The notes under the pieces: generated by a model | Seen by the model: the letters and a program-made list of their open reading frames with translations, nothing else | What the model was told of the DNA's origin: nothing | Databases searched by the model: none | Made by a program: the position numbers and the translations under genes | Shown: positions 1 to 8,494 of the stretch, piece by piece | Position numbering within the stretch: position 1 is the stretch's first letter | Layout: every line of letters starts with the position of its first letter | Source of the DNA: Deltaproteobacteria bacterium | GTDB lineage: Bacteria > Desulfobacterota > Syntrophobacteria > Syntrophobacterales > Syntrophobacteraceae | NCBI GenBank assembly: GCA_021780695.1 | Contig: JAJXYD010000027.1 | Location: 1 to 64,000 of the forward strand | Direction: 5' to 3' | Length of the DNA stretch: 64,000 nucleotides

Positions 1-123
1 AAAGAATTAAGGAAGAAAAGACAGTTTGAAGAAGACCTTGCGCGGAATTTTGGGGAAGAAAATACAGGGGGCTAGCAGCACTTTCAAGCCGCCAGTTTTA
101 GATCAGTTCCAGACCGCCGGTGA

Positions 124-990
124 CACATCACCAGCTATTCACAACATTTCGCGGAGGAACTGACACGGGTAAAGCTCTCTGAGTTCAAGATCGTGGATAC
201 ACCAGGGAATCGAGAACTAGCGAGTCTCGGCAGGGAAGACGACAGGCTCGTTGCTCGGAGAACCAATGGGCAATACTGGGGAAAAACACGCACGGTCGTG
301 GTCACTTACAATCCCCTTACTGCTGCAAAGCAGCGCTACGCCTTCGACAAAAAGCTTCTGAGTCTTCAGGAGACACTTGTTGATCTCCGAGCAAAGGTGC
401 GCACGCAAAAGGAGCATTGGACGAAGGAGGATCGTGTCGAGAGTCACTACAATGAGACCTGCGAAAAACTCCATCTTCCCAAGGACCTGTATGATATCTC
501 CCTTGAGAAAAACAAAGACAAGTGGCAGTTCCTATGCAAGAAGAATCACTACCGAATAAGTCGATATCTGCAAAAGTTTGGAAAGAATATCCTCATCACC
601 GACCAAAACGCGTGGTCAACGGAAGAAATCGTCCGGGCCAGCCTTGATCGCTACATGGTCGAGAAAGCGTTTCGGCAGTCGAAGGACGACGATCTGGTCA
701 GCGTATTTCCCGTCAGACACTGGACGGACAGCAAGATACGGTGCCACATTCTGACCTGCATCGTTGCCCTGACTTATCTACGACTCATCGAGCTTCAACT
801 TCAGCGAAACGATCTGCCGCTGACGGCCTCAACGGCGATGGAGCATATGAGACGGCTACATTCCTGCCTGTGTTGGACGGAAAACAAGCAAGTGCCGAAT
901 CGGCTCATTGAAGAGCCCACCAAGATCCAGGCCCAAATCCTAAAGGCATTTGGCAGCCAGGTGACCGGTGGGGTCTTACAAACTGCCTAG
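124..990 (+). pseudogene. IS1634-type transposase, C-terminal remnant
   Basis: This is the C-terminal half of a DDE transposase of the IS1634/IS4 superfamily. The reading frame is open from 124, just after an in-frame stop at 121, and the first possible start is a GTG at 193. The motif YMVEKAFRQSKD near the middle is the C1 region that carries the catalytic glutamate in this superfamily, and the preceding segment (GKTRTVVVTYNP) also fits. Family members are about 500-600 residues, so the N-terminal half with the first two acidic residues is missing or lies in other frames. An in-frame stop also sits at 73-75. It is therefore a dead copy, although the left edge of the window prevents checking the full upstream part. 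Confidence 0.75.
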
Positions 991-1193
991 CCATAACCTA
1001 TTGACTAGACTAAACTTAACCCCGTTTTGGCCCTCTCAACGGCTAAACTCCTGTAAAAGAGGTGGCTACAAACCCATATCCACCTGAACCTCCGAATAAA
1101 ATTAGCATTCCAGCCGCAGCCAATGCACTATCGCCGGCTAAATCGCTTCCTAAGGAAACCTATTTTGGGTCCCCCATTCGCTGCCGGTGTTGT

Positions 1194-1540
1194 TTATTGT
1201 TGATGGGTAATCAAAGCTGTCGTTTGCCTACGCCAGTGGTTGCGGTGGGCGCGTAGATCTTCCCGTTCTGTTTTCAATTCGTCGAGCATTTCCCTTAAAA
1301 GCTCGACTTTGGCCTTTAATTCCTTCGATATTTTCGGCTAAGGTTTGCTATGTTGGCTGTTGTTTGCTCTTTGAGCGAAGGGTCGTCACGGGGCGATTCT
1401 CTACGCCGATTTGGTATTCGTTCCGACAGCTTTGGCGGACGACCAGCCATCGGCACCACAGTACCACGATCACAACCCGACCTGGTGCTGCTATATCGTA
1501 AACCGGGGGCCGACATATTGGGGCCGGCCCGACCAGGCAC
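1194..1540 (-). pseudogene. Frameshifted coiled-coil protein, C-terminal remnant
   Basis: Read leftward, one frame gives SLKEQTTANIANL and then runs out. A different frame carries on with ELKAKVELLREMLDELK and ends in RNHWRRQTTALITHQQ before a stop at 1194. The two pieces join naturally if one frameshift is removed near 1325-1345. The heptad-like pattern and the tryptophan-containing tail resemble the C-terminal coiled coils of plasmid or transposon-borne DNA-binding proteins (inference from memory of such tails). No N-terminal DNA-binding domain is visible. I read it as a broken mobile-element gene. Confidence 0.4.
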
Positions 1541-1567
1541 GCACAGGGAGATTCCCGGCTGATTTTA

Positions 1568-1594
1568 AAACCTGGGGGCCAGGCCCCCAGGTTT
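1568..1594. repeat. Perfect 27-nt palindrome
   Basis: Two 13-base arms (AAACCTGGGGGCC and its complement) flank a single central A. The hairpin would be very stable and has T on one flank and A on the other, so it could terminate transcription in either direction. It lies in the gene-free stretch 1541-1989, where I see no credible coding sequence apart from this and the inverted repeat at 1784-1827. Confidence 0.7.
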
Positions 1595-1783
1595 ACATAA
1601 CGTCACAACTCGGACCCTGGCGGGGGTCCCGATCCCGGTTTCGGGCCGTTTAAAGCGATTCGAGGCAATTTCGACTCCGCGGAAAAGCCCTGATAATCCG
1701 ACTGCACGATCTCCCGAATGCTCGCTGAAGCGTCGTTTGTTTAGCCTTCGACGTTTTGTCCAATTAAAGCTTGTACCGTTATA

Positions 1784-1827
1784 GGGTAGAGTAGAGAGCA
1801 GGTTTGACCCTGCCCTCTACTCTACCC
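1784..1827. repeat. 19-bp inverted repeat
   Basis: GGGTAGAGTAGAGAGCAGG is repeated in inverted form after a 6-nt loop with one mismatch. The arrangement is terminator-like or a small fold-back repeat. It lies between the degraded mobile-element debris and the 3' end of the AT-rich membrane protein gene. Confidence 0.6.
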
Positions 1828-1989
1828 AAATTACGCGCCCAACTTCGTTCGATTCGGGCTCACGGATTCAGGATAATTTCTGATTTGCATTTCTTCCCCT
1901 CCAAACCCGACGCAAACTATTTACGAAAGTCGTAAATGGTTCCAGAAAAATTGAAATCCTTAAACTGAGGTATGTTCTAACCTAATCTT

Positions 1990-3459
1990 TTATTTCGATG
2001 GGAACATACTTTTCGCTAACTTCAGTAACATAAATAAAATCGTAAGTGGGAAAATAACGGTCTGCATCAGAAAAACGATTATCAATTCTAAGACATATGT
2101 TACTGCGTCTTTTGCCCAGCTTTCATAATAATCAATTTTTTTCCTTATATTTCTCATATTTAATGATGAAATTATACTATTAACTTTATTTTTAAATTCT
2201 CTCCAAATGCTAGAGGATTGATTGCTAGAATCCTTATCAAGTGTTGCATCATCTGCCTTGAAAGTATTAACTTTAGCAAACGCATTCTGATATTCGGTTT
2301 CCAAAAATTGATCAGAAATAACTTTAACTGCATAATCAGTGACTGGTATAATAAGTGTTGTGATCATGGATATAAGTATTATAGTTAGACCTATGCGAGT
2401 AATATTAATATCTTTAAATATGCACACTCCAATAAATAGTAAAATGAATGAAATACCTAGCATGATATTAGAACCAATCCAACAACCTATTTTAATTAAA
2501 ATTTTCTGTATGCCCAATGAAGCAACACTGAGAAGCATTATTGTTGACGCCTGCTCAACGATATCTTCTGCTGGCTGAAGTGCCTCACCAGGATCGGCAG
2601 TGATACCAATTCCTCCAGGGTCAACATCACATTTACTATCCTTTAATACGGAAATCGTAGCGTTTGCAACTCTCAGCACGGCAAATGTTTCAAGTGCATG
2701 CTTTGTTGTTAGATCTAAATATTTATTAGCTACACTGATTATGTTACCTGTAATTGGTAGATTATTGATTACGAAATTAAAAACTGACGTAAATGAAAGC
2801 ACTGCCAATAACAAAAAAAGTGCCGCTTTTTTACTATTAGTCCAAAAAAGATGGCATTTTTTTTCATCTTCACCTTCACCTCCATCGCCACCTCCACTAT
2901 CTGAGCCAACCAACTTAGCGGCTAATTTTGTTGATACATTTATCCAAAAATCACCACCTTGCTGGGACCTAATGAAATTGACAAAACAGTAAAAGAGGCT
3001 CTTGTAAAATTCGACTTCTTCATTTGCAGTTCTTTTGACTTTTTTTGTGCTACCGGGAACCTTTTTATTTGCTCCATTAACATGGATATCCGTCTCATTG
3101 TTTTGTATTAAGTCATTATCGTCATCTATAATAATATTGAATTGTCCAAAAGCCAGAACTTCTTCTGCAGTGATGCCAAGTTTGGATAAGGCCAAAGCTA
3201 CGACGTCATCATTATCATCAAAAATATAGCCAGCTTTTAGTAGCCTGATCGTGTAGACTTTATTGTAAAAGAAAGCCCATATAAGTGTTACTAGTCCAAG
3301 TGTCCACACTCCTAATATGGTTGTGAGTATACCAGTAAATATGTCTTTTCGTAAGAGAGCGGGTATCCCAGTAAAAAAAAGAGTTGTCCAACTGAAACCG
3401 TAAAAGCCTTGCTTCACACTTCCAGTGTTAGGGTTCTTCATCATAATTACGGCAGCCAT
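1990..3459 (-). CDS. Membrane protein with N-terminal HrgC-like domain
   Basis: A 489-residue membrane protein of unknown function. Residues about 18-80 match the HrgC protein pattern: YGFSWTTLFF, a short charged step (ALLRKD), a second hydrophobic helix, then FYNKVY and LLKAGY. Further hydrophobic helices lie at roughly 210-235, 305-375 (three or four) and 450-485. An acidic stretch (EEDNDD-like) and a Ser/Gly/Asp-rich linker (SDSGGGDGGEGEDEKK) separate the N-terminal domain from the rest. The start is well supported by GAAGGAGA just upstream. The gene is strikingly AT-rich compared with its neighbours and is bounded by MITEs, which indicates recent transfer. HrgC homologues are known only as small restriction-associated or uncharacterised proteins, so the long C-terminal part is not explained by the family. 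Confidence 0.6.
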   Translation of the reverse strand: MAAVIMMKNPNTGSVKQGFYGFSWTTLFFTGIPALLRKDIFTGILTTILGVWTLGLVTLIWAFFYNKVYTIRLLKAGYIFDDNDDVVALALSKLGITAEEVLAFGQFNIIIDDDNDLIQNNETDIHVNGANKKVPGSTKKVKRTANEEVEFYKSLFYCFVNFIRSQQGGDFWINVSTKLAAKLVGSDSGGGDGGEGEDEKKCHLFWTNSKKAALFLLLAVLSFTSVFNFVINNLPITGNIISVANKYLDLTTKHALETFAVLRVANATISVLKDSKCDVDPGGIGITADPGEALQPAEDIVEQASTIMLLSVASLGIQKILIKIGCWIGSNIMLGISFILLFIGVCIFKDINITRIGLTIILISMITTLIIPVTDYAVKVISDQFLETEYQNAFAKVNTFKADDATLDKDSSNQSSSIWREFKNKVNSIISSLNMRNIRKKIDYYESWAKDAVTYVLELIIVFLMQTVIFPLTILFMLLKLAKSMFPSK

Positions 3460-3494
3460 TATATTCTCCTTCTCACTGTATCTATGGCTCTCCT

Positions 3495-3617
3495 CTAGTG
3501 TTACGTCCCGTAAATTCTTTGATATATTAAATTAAGCTGATGGGCACGAAAATCCTTTCCCACCCTACGCTTTCGATCTAATTGGAATATCATGGAACTT
3601 AAGGGACGTCACACTAG
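3495..3617. mobile_element. MITE family 1, copy A (123 bp)
   Basis: Begins CTAGTGTTACGTCCCGTAAA and ends with the inverted form (TTAAGGGACGTCACACTAG). The ~23-bp terminal inverted repeats match at 20 positions. TA dinucleotides at both ends suit a TA-duplicating IS630/Tc1-mariner-type transposase. Copy B at 4132 differs at about 5 positions. No coding sequence inside. Confidence 0.85.
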
Positions 3618-3654
3618 CTTAAAAGATATGATTCGTTAGCTCGATCATTCCGTC

Positions 3655-3864
3655 CTATGGAATCTTCTCCCACAACCGCCACCTCAGACAATGTGTGGCT
3701 GCATTGATTTCCCTGTTCGAGTACGCAATACAATTATGATTTCCTGTTTCAGCGTGGATGTAATATGGCTTGTTGGCGCGAAACTCTATCCGGCGCTCAC
3801 CGGCCCAGTACGAGCATGTCGCACATTTCTTTTCAGTTATTCGGTAGGTCCCGTAGGTAGGCAT
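3655..3864 (-). CDS. Small Cys-containing protein, probable zinc-binding
   Basis: A 69-residue protein with KKCATCSYWAGER near the N-terminus (a C-x2-C pair followed by YW-G-R), a later single Cys in HNCIAY, and a last one in HCLRW. This spacing resembles a scattered family of very small bacterial proteins with CxxCxYW..R and C..W motifs, whose function is unknown. Four cysteines and several histidines could bind one zinc ion (inference). It lies alone between two near-identical MITE copies (3495 and 4132), so it may have moved with them. No strong ribosome-binding site is visible, which lowers confidence. Confidence 0.5.
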   Translation of the reverse strand: MPTYGTYRITEKKCATCSYWAGERRIEFRANKPYYIHAETGNHNCIAYSNREINAATHCLRWRLWEKIP

Positions 3865-4131
3865 CGTCTGAGCCCCGGAAAGTTGCCATGTATTATTCCA
3901 TTATGATTCATTAAGAATAGTGAATCACAGCCCCGGAAGTGTTGAACGAAATCGATATTGAATAATAGGTTATAGAGTACCTGATAGCAAGCAAAAAGGT
4001 GCAACGTGTAGCGAACAAATAAAATGTCCGCACTTGTAGGCCAGCGAGTAGCAACGGGGTAAAAATACGTCGTACGATATAATCGTGCCATAAAACTGGA
4101 TTTGTGGCACAATCCCATAGCAGCTATACAA

Positions 4132-4254
4132 CTAGTGTTACGTCCCGTAAATTCTTTGATATATTAAATTAAGCTGGTGGGCACGAAAATCATTGCCCAC
4201 CCTACGCTTTCGACCTAACTGGAATATCATGGAACTTAAGGGACGTCACACTAG
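4132..4254. mobile_element. MITE family 1, copy B (123 bp)
   Basis: Nearly identical to copy A at 3495-3617, in the same orientation, with the same CTAG-bounded terminal inverted repeats. About 515 bp separate copies A and B. Copy B ends only 9 bp before a different element (4264). Confidence 0.85.
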
Positions 4255-4263
4255 CTGGAAATT

Positions 4264-4714
4264 GGCCTAACCCCAACATTCGAACTACCAGGGATCATTT
4301 GCAAATAAGTGTCCGAAAAACGACCTTTTTCAAGACACATCCGCCTACTATTCTTGCGATCCACCCCAGCCGTGATGAAAACTCTGTCCAAAAAAACAAG
4401 ATTCAAGAAAACATGGTACTTTTGACTTTCTGAACAATTTTCAAGGCTTATTACAAATGATCCCTGGTAGTGCGTGCGTTGGGTTTACCCCAATAACCGC
4501 AGGATGGTCAAAAAAACCACGAGGGGACGACCCTGAAAAACCGAGGACTGGTGCGGATTTCAGGAGATACTTTGAGTGTGATCAAAAACAACTGTTTTTG
4601 GTCATCTCTCCCATAGCCCTCCTCGGTCTTGCACTAAGACGCATGATTTATGCTATAAATTCAGCCCAATCTGAATGGACTTGCGGCTGGTCGCACGAAT
4701 GTTGGGGTTAGGCC
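4264..4714. mobile_element. MITE family 2 element with perfect 19-bp ends
   Basis: GGCCTAACCCCAACATTCG at 4264-4282 is repeated exactly in inverted form at 4696-4714. The 451-bp interior has no convincing gene; a rightward open frame at 4457-4711 has no homology I recognise. A smaller fold-back unit (4283-4471) lies inside its left end. A diverged relative is found at 15835-16117. The right end overlaps the last codons of the antitoxin gene. Confidence 0.75.
4283..4471. repeat. Fold-back unit nested in the family 2 element
   Basis: ACTACCAGGGATCATTTG starting at 4284 is repeated in inverted form ending at 4471 (CAAATGATCCCTGGTAGT), and the matching continues less perfectly inward (CAAATAAG against TAATAAG). 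The whole 189-bp unit could be a second, smaller insertion or the ancestral core of the larger element. Confidence 0.65.
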
Positions 4715-4995
4715 GTATCGACGTGTAACCGAAAGCCAAGCGCCCGCATCACCTTCAACACTGTGGCGAACTCCGGATTTCCCTCGGGCGATAGCGCCTT
4801 GTATAGGCTTTCGCGCCCGAGTCCCGCTTCCCGCGCAATTTGCGTCATTCCCCTGGCGCGGGCGATGTCTCCCAGGGCCGCAGCAATCAGCGCCGGATCT
4901 CCGTCCTCAAAGGCGGCTTCCAGGTATGCGGCCATGTCTTCGCCAGTTTCCAGATAGTCTACAGCATCCCAAGGTTTCGTCCGAATCTTTGCCAT
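4708..4995 (-). CDS. Antitoxin, HI1420/HigA-like HTH protein
   Basis: A 95-residue helix-turn-helix antitoxin of the HI1420 family (addiction module antidote). The HTH spans about residues 47-80 (MTQIAREAGLGRESLYKALS), followed by the typical GNPEFATVLKVMRALG segment. It should bind and neutralise the toxin encoded just upstream and repress the shared promoter (known for the family). It starts 9 bp after the toxin stop, so the order is toxin then antitoxin, as usual for this subtype. The stop codon and the last alanine codon fall inside the right terminal repeat of the family 2 MITE, so the natural 3' end was probably replaced by that insertion. The domain itself is complete. Confidence 0.85.
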   Translation of the reverse strand: MAKIRTKPWDAVDYLETGEDMAAYLEAAFEDGDPALIAAALGDIARARGMTQIAREAGLGRESLYKALSPEGNPEFATVLKVMRALGFRLHVDTA

Positions 4996-5004
4996 GACAA
5001 CCCC

Positions 5005-5295
5005 CTATAGTGCACGCGCAAGTTTCAGCGCGTTTTCGATGTCCCCGCCCTGCGTGCGCTTGTCTCCCCCGGCGAGCAGAATCACCAGCGTTTGACCGGA
5101 TTGCGCGAAATACACCCGATAGCCCGGACCGTAGTCGATGCGCATCTCCGAGACGCCTTCTCCCACAGGCTTTACGTCACCGGGGTTTCCAAGGGATAGG
5201 CGACGGATGCGAACATTGATCCGCGCACGCGCCTGCCGGTCGCGCAAGCCGTTAAACCAGCGGGTGTAGGCGTCGGTTTGGCGGATTTCGATCAT
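5005..5295 (-). CDS. Toxin, HI1419/RelE-ParE-like (Gp49 superfamily)
   Basis: A ~96-residue toxin of the HI1419 family (addiction module killer protein), probably an mRNA interferase or a related RelE/ParE-fold toxin. The visible pattern is typical: MIEIRQTDAYTRWFNGLRD at the N-terminus, RINVRIRRLSLGNPGD in the helical part, then GPGYRVYF and LLAGGDKRTQ near the C-terminus. The start at 5295 is chosen because family members begin at this MIEI-like strand; the open frame extends upstream to 5334 without similarity. It precedes the antitoxin by 9 bp in one transcript. The DNA target or RNA cleavage mode cannot be read from sequence. Confidence 0.85.
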   Translation of the reverse strand: MIEIRQTDAYTRWFNGLRDRQARARINVRIRRLSLGNPGDVKPVGEGVSEMRIDYGPGYRVYFAQSGQTLVILLAGGDKRTQGGDIENALKLARAL

Positions 5296-5389
5296 GGCTA
5301 ACTGTAGTCCATGGGATACATAAAGACAACACATTTTCTACGCGTACATTATCGAAGTTTACATAACGCCCGATCCCGGACGCTAAACT

Positions 5390-5610
5390 GCTTAACTGGA
5401 CGAATCGCTGGGATCTGTCCAGTTCTTCCGTGAAAATCGAATTACTGGAACCAATCAGGCGCCTTAGTACCCGGAGATAATCATGTAAGTTTCTGTTTTA
5501 TCACCAAACGAGCCGGCCTTCGTGTTCACTTTAACACAAAGCCTTCCCCTCGGCCCGCATGAGCCTAGCGTTGCCTTCCCCGCCCTGCGCTCCCTTAGCT
5601 GCAGGCTCGG
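5390..5610 (-). pseudogene. Relic related to the mobilisation-type gene at 14236
   Basis: This stretch is a diverged second copy of 14105-14400. Shared blocks include TAACTGGAC with GGGATCTGTCCAGTT, then ACCAATCA, AGTACCCGGAGAT and ATCATG, and later the CGGCCTTCGTGT and CGCATGAGC blocks. In the intact copy these encode the C-terminus of the 194-residue protein. Here only the C-terminal coding part remains and no long frame survives. It ends where a 31-bp dispersed repeat begins at 5609. Confidence 0.6.
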
Positions 5611-5639
5611 CCCGCTAGTAGCAAACGTACAAAAAACCG
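5609..5639 (-). repeat. Dispersed 31-bp repeat, copy 1
   Basis: Read leftward it is CGGTTTTTTGTACGTTTGCT followed by ACTAGCGGGCC. Related copies lie at 6028-6059 and 8689-8719 in the opposite orientation. Confidence 0.6.
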
Positions 5640-5649
5640 AAATAAGGTT

Positions 5650-5761
5650 CTAGTGTGACGTCCCTTAAGTTCCGTGATACTCTGCCAGACAGTGTGAGCC
5701 TGCCCGGAGCTTGGAAAGTGCTATCGTTTTGTATCATGCAATTTACGGGATGTTACACTAG
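5650..5761. mobile_element. MITE family 1, copy C (112 bp, inverted, diverged)
   Basis: It has the same CTAGTGT-type ends and TA boundaries as copies A and B, but lies in the opposite orientation and its centre has diverged completely. Only the outer ~30 bp on each side are conserved, as expected when ends are needed for mobilisation by a transposase acting in trans. Confidence 0.75.
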
Positions 5762-6386
5762 CACAGTTATTCCTGTGCCTTGCCTGAGCGTTCGACAAAA
5801 GACTTTCAGTGGATATTGTTGCACTATTCTGTTTTTTTATGCAATTTCTTACACACTTTTCTGTCAGATCGGGGAAAATCGCAGCTACAGACGGTACTGA
5901 AGGAAGCCAAATTGCACGCTTTTAAATAAAGCTGCAACTATGCCGAAACACGGCGTATCGCAGCTGGCCTGCATTTTCGATTGAGCAAAATGGCCATCAC
6001 TCGAAATAATAGGATTATTACCTATTCGGGTTTTTTGTACGCTTGCTACTGATGGGCCTAAAGGGCCGATTATCGCGCCGCGCCGATGCGTAGCGACTTC
6101 TCCGACCGGCGGAGCGAGCCGGATTTTCCTTTTTCCAGATCTGCCCATTGGTTTCATAAGAGGGGAATCAAGGGCTCTACGGGCCAAGGACCGCCGGGAG
6201 AGAAACCGACCTGGGAAGCTCCGCTTTTTGTCTGGACCCCCGGGTGGGCTTTGAAGTATAGCTTAATATAGGGTTGGCCGAAAGTTTGGGCGGCCGGGGG
6301 AAATGTTTTAGGGTCGCCGGATTTGTAATTTTTCTTCTCCTGCGCCCTGCTCTCCATGCATGTGAGGAAAGAAAAAGAGGAGCCAT
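5762..6386. other. Gene-free stretch upstream of the acid phosphatase
   Basis: No credible gene. It holds one copy of the dispersed 31-bp repeat (6028-6059) and, at its right end, the ribosome-binding site of the phosphatase gene. Short open frames here have no recognisable content. Confidence 0.5.
6028..6059 (+). repeat. Dispersed 31-bp repeat, copy 2
   Basis: CGGGTTTTTTGTACGCTTGC followed by TACTGATGGGCC, matching copies 1 and 3 with a few substitutions. It lies about 330 bp upstream of the acid phosphatase gene. Confidence 0.6.
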
Positions 6387-7823
6387 ATGGGCCTGTTAAA
6401 GCGTGTTCTTGTCGTGTTTGCTCTGAGCGTCGCCTTCTGCCTGCCGGCTATGTTTGCGGTGTTTGCGACTCCCCGGACAAGCTTCGCCCAGACCTACAGT
6501 CCGGATGACAATACCACGCTTAAACAGATCATCATTTTCGGACGCCACAGCATTCGCTCCACCGTAACGAGCCAGGCCGAACTCAACGGCCTTTCGGGCC
6601 AGCCCTACCCTTCCGGGATAATTACAACGCCTCCAGGTCTTTTGACCCAGAACGGCAAAACAGCCGAAGGGCTCCTGGGCGCCTATTTCCAACAGTACCT
6701 GATCCAGGAGGGGCTGCTTACGGGCAACCCTACAGTCGACGCGGCCCAGTGTTATTTTCGCTCCAATTCCATAGAGCGTTCCTATGAGACGGCGCTCGCC
6801 TTTCAGAACGCTTTAATACCCAACACGGCCCCGGCGGTTCGCTCATATCCCTTCAGCGCAACCTCCAGCCAGCCCGATCCGGTTTTTGACCCCATACTGG
6901 CCGGGGTGGCGCAAGTCGATCCCTCTATAGCCGTTTCCCAGGCGCAGGCGCTTTATAACACCTTCGGGGCCGATGGCCCTCTGCCTGGGGCCTACAGCGC
7001 CGAGTACGCCCTGATTCACAACGTGCTTTCCGCCAATGGGGCCTCTCCCCCCAAAGTGGACCCGACTACCCTACCGATCGTATTTTCGCCGGGACCAACC
7101 CCGTATATGACCTCAGAGGTTATCAATCCGGGGGGACTGGCGCTTGTCGAGGACGCCGTCGATCCTTTCGTCATGGAATACGCCGACGGTCTTCCCCTGG
7201 GCGAGGTAGCCTGGGGGCTGATGAGCGAAGACCAGATCTCGCAGCAGACCCGGGCAGGCGAGCTTCTCATGAATATCGAAATGCGCTTGCCCTACCTTGA
7301 CCAGGTGCAGAGCTCCAACGTCGGCGCCCACATACTGCGCACCCTGGCGCTGGGAGCAAGCTTCGCGGGGCCTCGCTACCCCAGGCTTCCCGCCTTGAGA
7401 TCATTTGGAGCATTCGGAAACGAGCGGTTTCCGGTAGTCGTGGTCATAAGCTCAGATACGTTCGTATCGGGGTTGGCCGGCCTGCTGAACCTGCATTGGC
7501 AGTTGCCAACCTACCAGCCGGATTTTTGCGCCCCGGGCGGGGCGCTGGTCTTTGAACTGCGACAAAATAACAGCAACCGGGCCTATATTGTCCGAGTGTA
7601 CTACACAGCCCAAAGTCTTGACCAACTGCGCAACCTGACGCGTCTGTCGCTTTCCGTTCCCCCCGAAACGGTGCAGCTCCTCATTCCATTTGGCAGCGGA
7701 TACACGGATATCAGCTACAACTACTTCAGTAGCCTTTTAACCAACGCCATCGACTGGAACTGTGTCGAGGATCGCAACAAAGAGCAACCCCCCGGCGTTT
7801 TCGACTACACCGGTCCGCAGTAG
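6387..7823 (+). CDS. Exported histidine acid phosphatase-like protein
   Basis: A 478-residue exported protein of the histidine phosphatase superfamily, branch 2 (acid phosphatase/phytase/glucose-1-phosphatase type), which would release phosphate from organic phosphoesters outside the cytoplasm. Residues 1-35 form a signal peptide ending near SFAQT. The catalytic motif appears at about residue 53 as FGRHSIRS, where the family normally has RHGxRxP. Conserved arginines follow in FRSNSIERSYETALAFQ. The distal HD motif region reads ISSDTFVSGLAGLL, so the aspartate is present but the preceding histidine is serine. The C-terminus (PGGALVFEL) also fits. AGGAG precedes the ATG. It stands alone, but two other exported phosphoesterase/repeat genes follow. 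Altered motifs make activity uncertain. Confidence 0.75.
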   Translation: MGLLKRVLVVFALSVAFCLPAMFAVFATPRTSFAQTYSPDDNTTLKQIIIFGRHSIRSTVTSQAELNGLSGQPYPSGIITTPPGLLTQNGKTAEGLLGAYFQQYLIQEGLLTGNPTVDAAQCYFRSNSIERSYETALAFQNALIPNTAPAVRSYPFSATSSQPDPVFDPILAGVAQVDPSIAVSQAQALYNTFGADGPLPGAYSAEYALIHNVLSANGASPPKVDPTTLPIVFSPGPTPYMTSEVINPGGLALVEDAVDPFVMEYADGLPLGEVAWGLMSEDQISQQTRAGELLMNIEMRLPYLDQVQSSNVGAHILRTLALGASFAGPRYPRLPALRSFGAFGNERFPVVVVISSDTFVSGLAGLLNLHWQLPTYQPDFCAPGGALVFELRQNNSNRAYIVRVYYTAQSLDQLRNLTRLSLSVPPETVQLLIPFGSGYTDISYNYFSSLLTNAIDWNCVEDRNKEQPPGVFDYTGPQ

Positions 7824-7945
7824 CACGTTTTGCGATGAAACATAGTGGCTTGAATTTCCGTTGAGTTAGGAGCTGCTGAAGTGAAGAGGCGAATTTAAAC
7901 TGTTCCCGGGGTTATCGGATGGCGCAGGGAACCTCCCCCCTTAAT

Positions 7946-8140
7946 GGTGTTGATTTAGGCTCACGCGAAGACGCGAAGGCGCGAAAAAAGAGATCAAAGA
8001 AACACAAATAGGAAACGTGTCCGGGTTGATCTGAGCGATCCAGGCTTGAATTAGCCACCCAAGACCAGTGCGAAATCCCACTTTTCCCGGGTTCAATTCT
8101 CGCGGCTTCGCGTGGGGCAAAAAGAGCTTAAGTCAACACT
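7946..8140. repeat. Fold-back repeat, ~195 bp
   Basis: The left end (GTGTTGATTTAGGCTCACGCGAAG) and the right end are inverted copies with gaps: the right arm in reverse reads GTGTTGACTTAAGCTC and then CCCACGCGAAG. The inner CGCGAAGACGCGAAGGCGCG run is typical of dispersed intergenic repeats. There is no coding content. Confidence 0.6.
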
Positions 8141-8494
8141 ATTGCCGAGGGACCTACCCTCATCTCTCGTAGAGCACTGCATCCTTTTTTTACAGGACGC
8201 ATTCGTGGCACACATAAGCCCAAAACCGCGAAATCTTTAAACGCTCTAAATCAAAGCGAGCAACAGCAGGCATTATCCCCTCCCTACCCTACGGTAAATT
8301 TCAGCATACGGTATTTTGACGTAGGCTATCCGAAGAGGCAAGTGTCATGTAGTTAAAATCACAAGGTTTATGATACTCTTAACAAGTGACTGCCAAAGTG
8401 ACAGATTTTCGCTCGTTTACAGCACCGTTGGCTGTCACTTTCGGAATTATTTGGCGCGAAATTTTCTCCGCTATTTGGCGTATCAGGACTTAGT

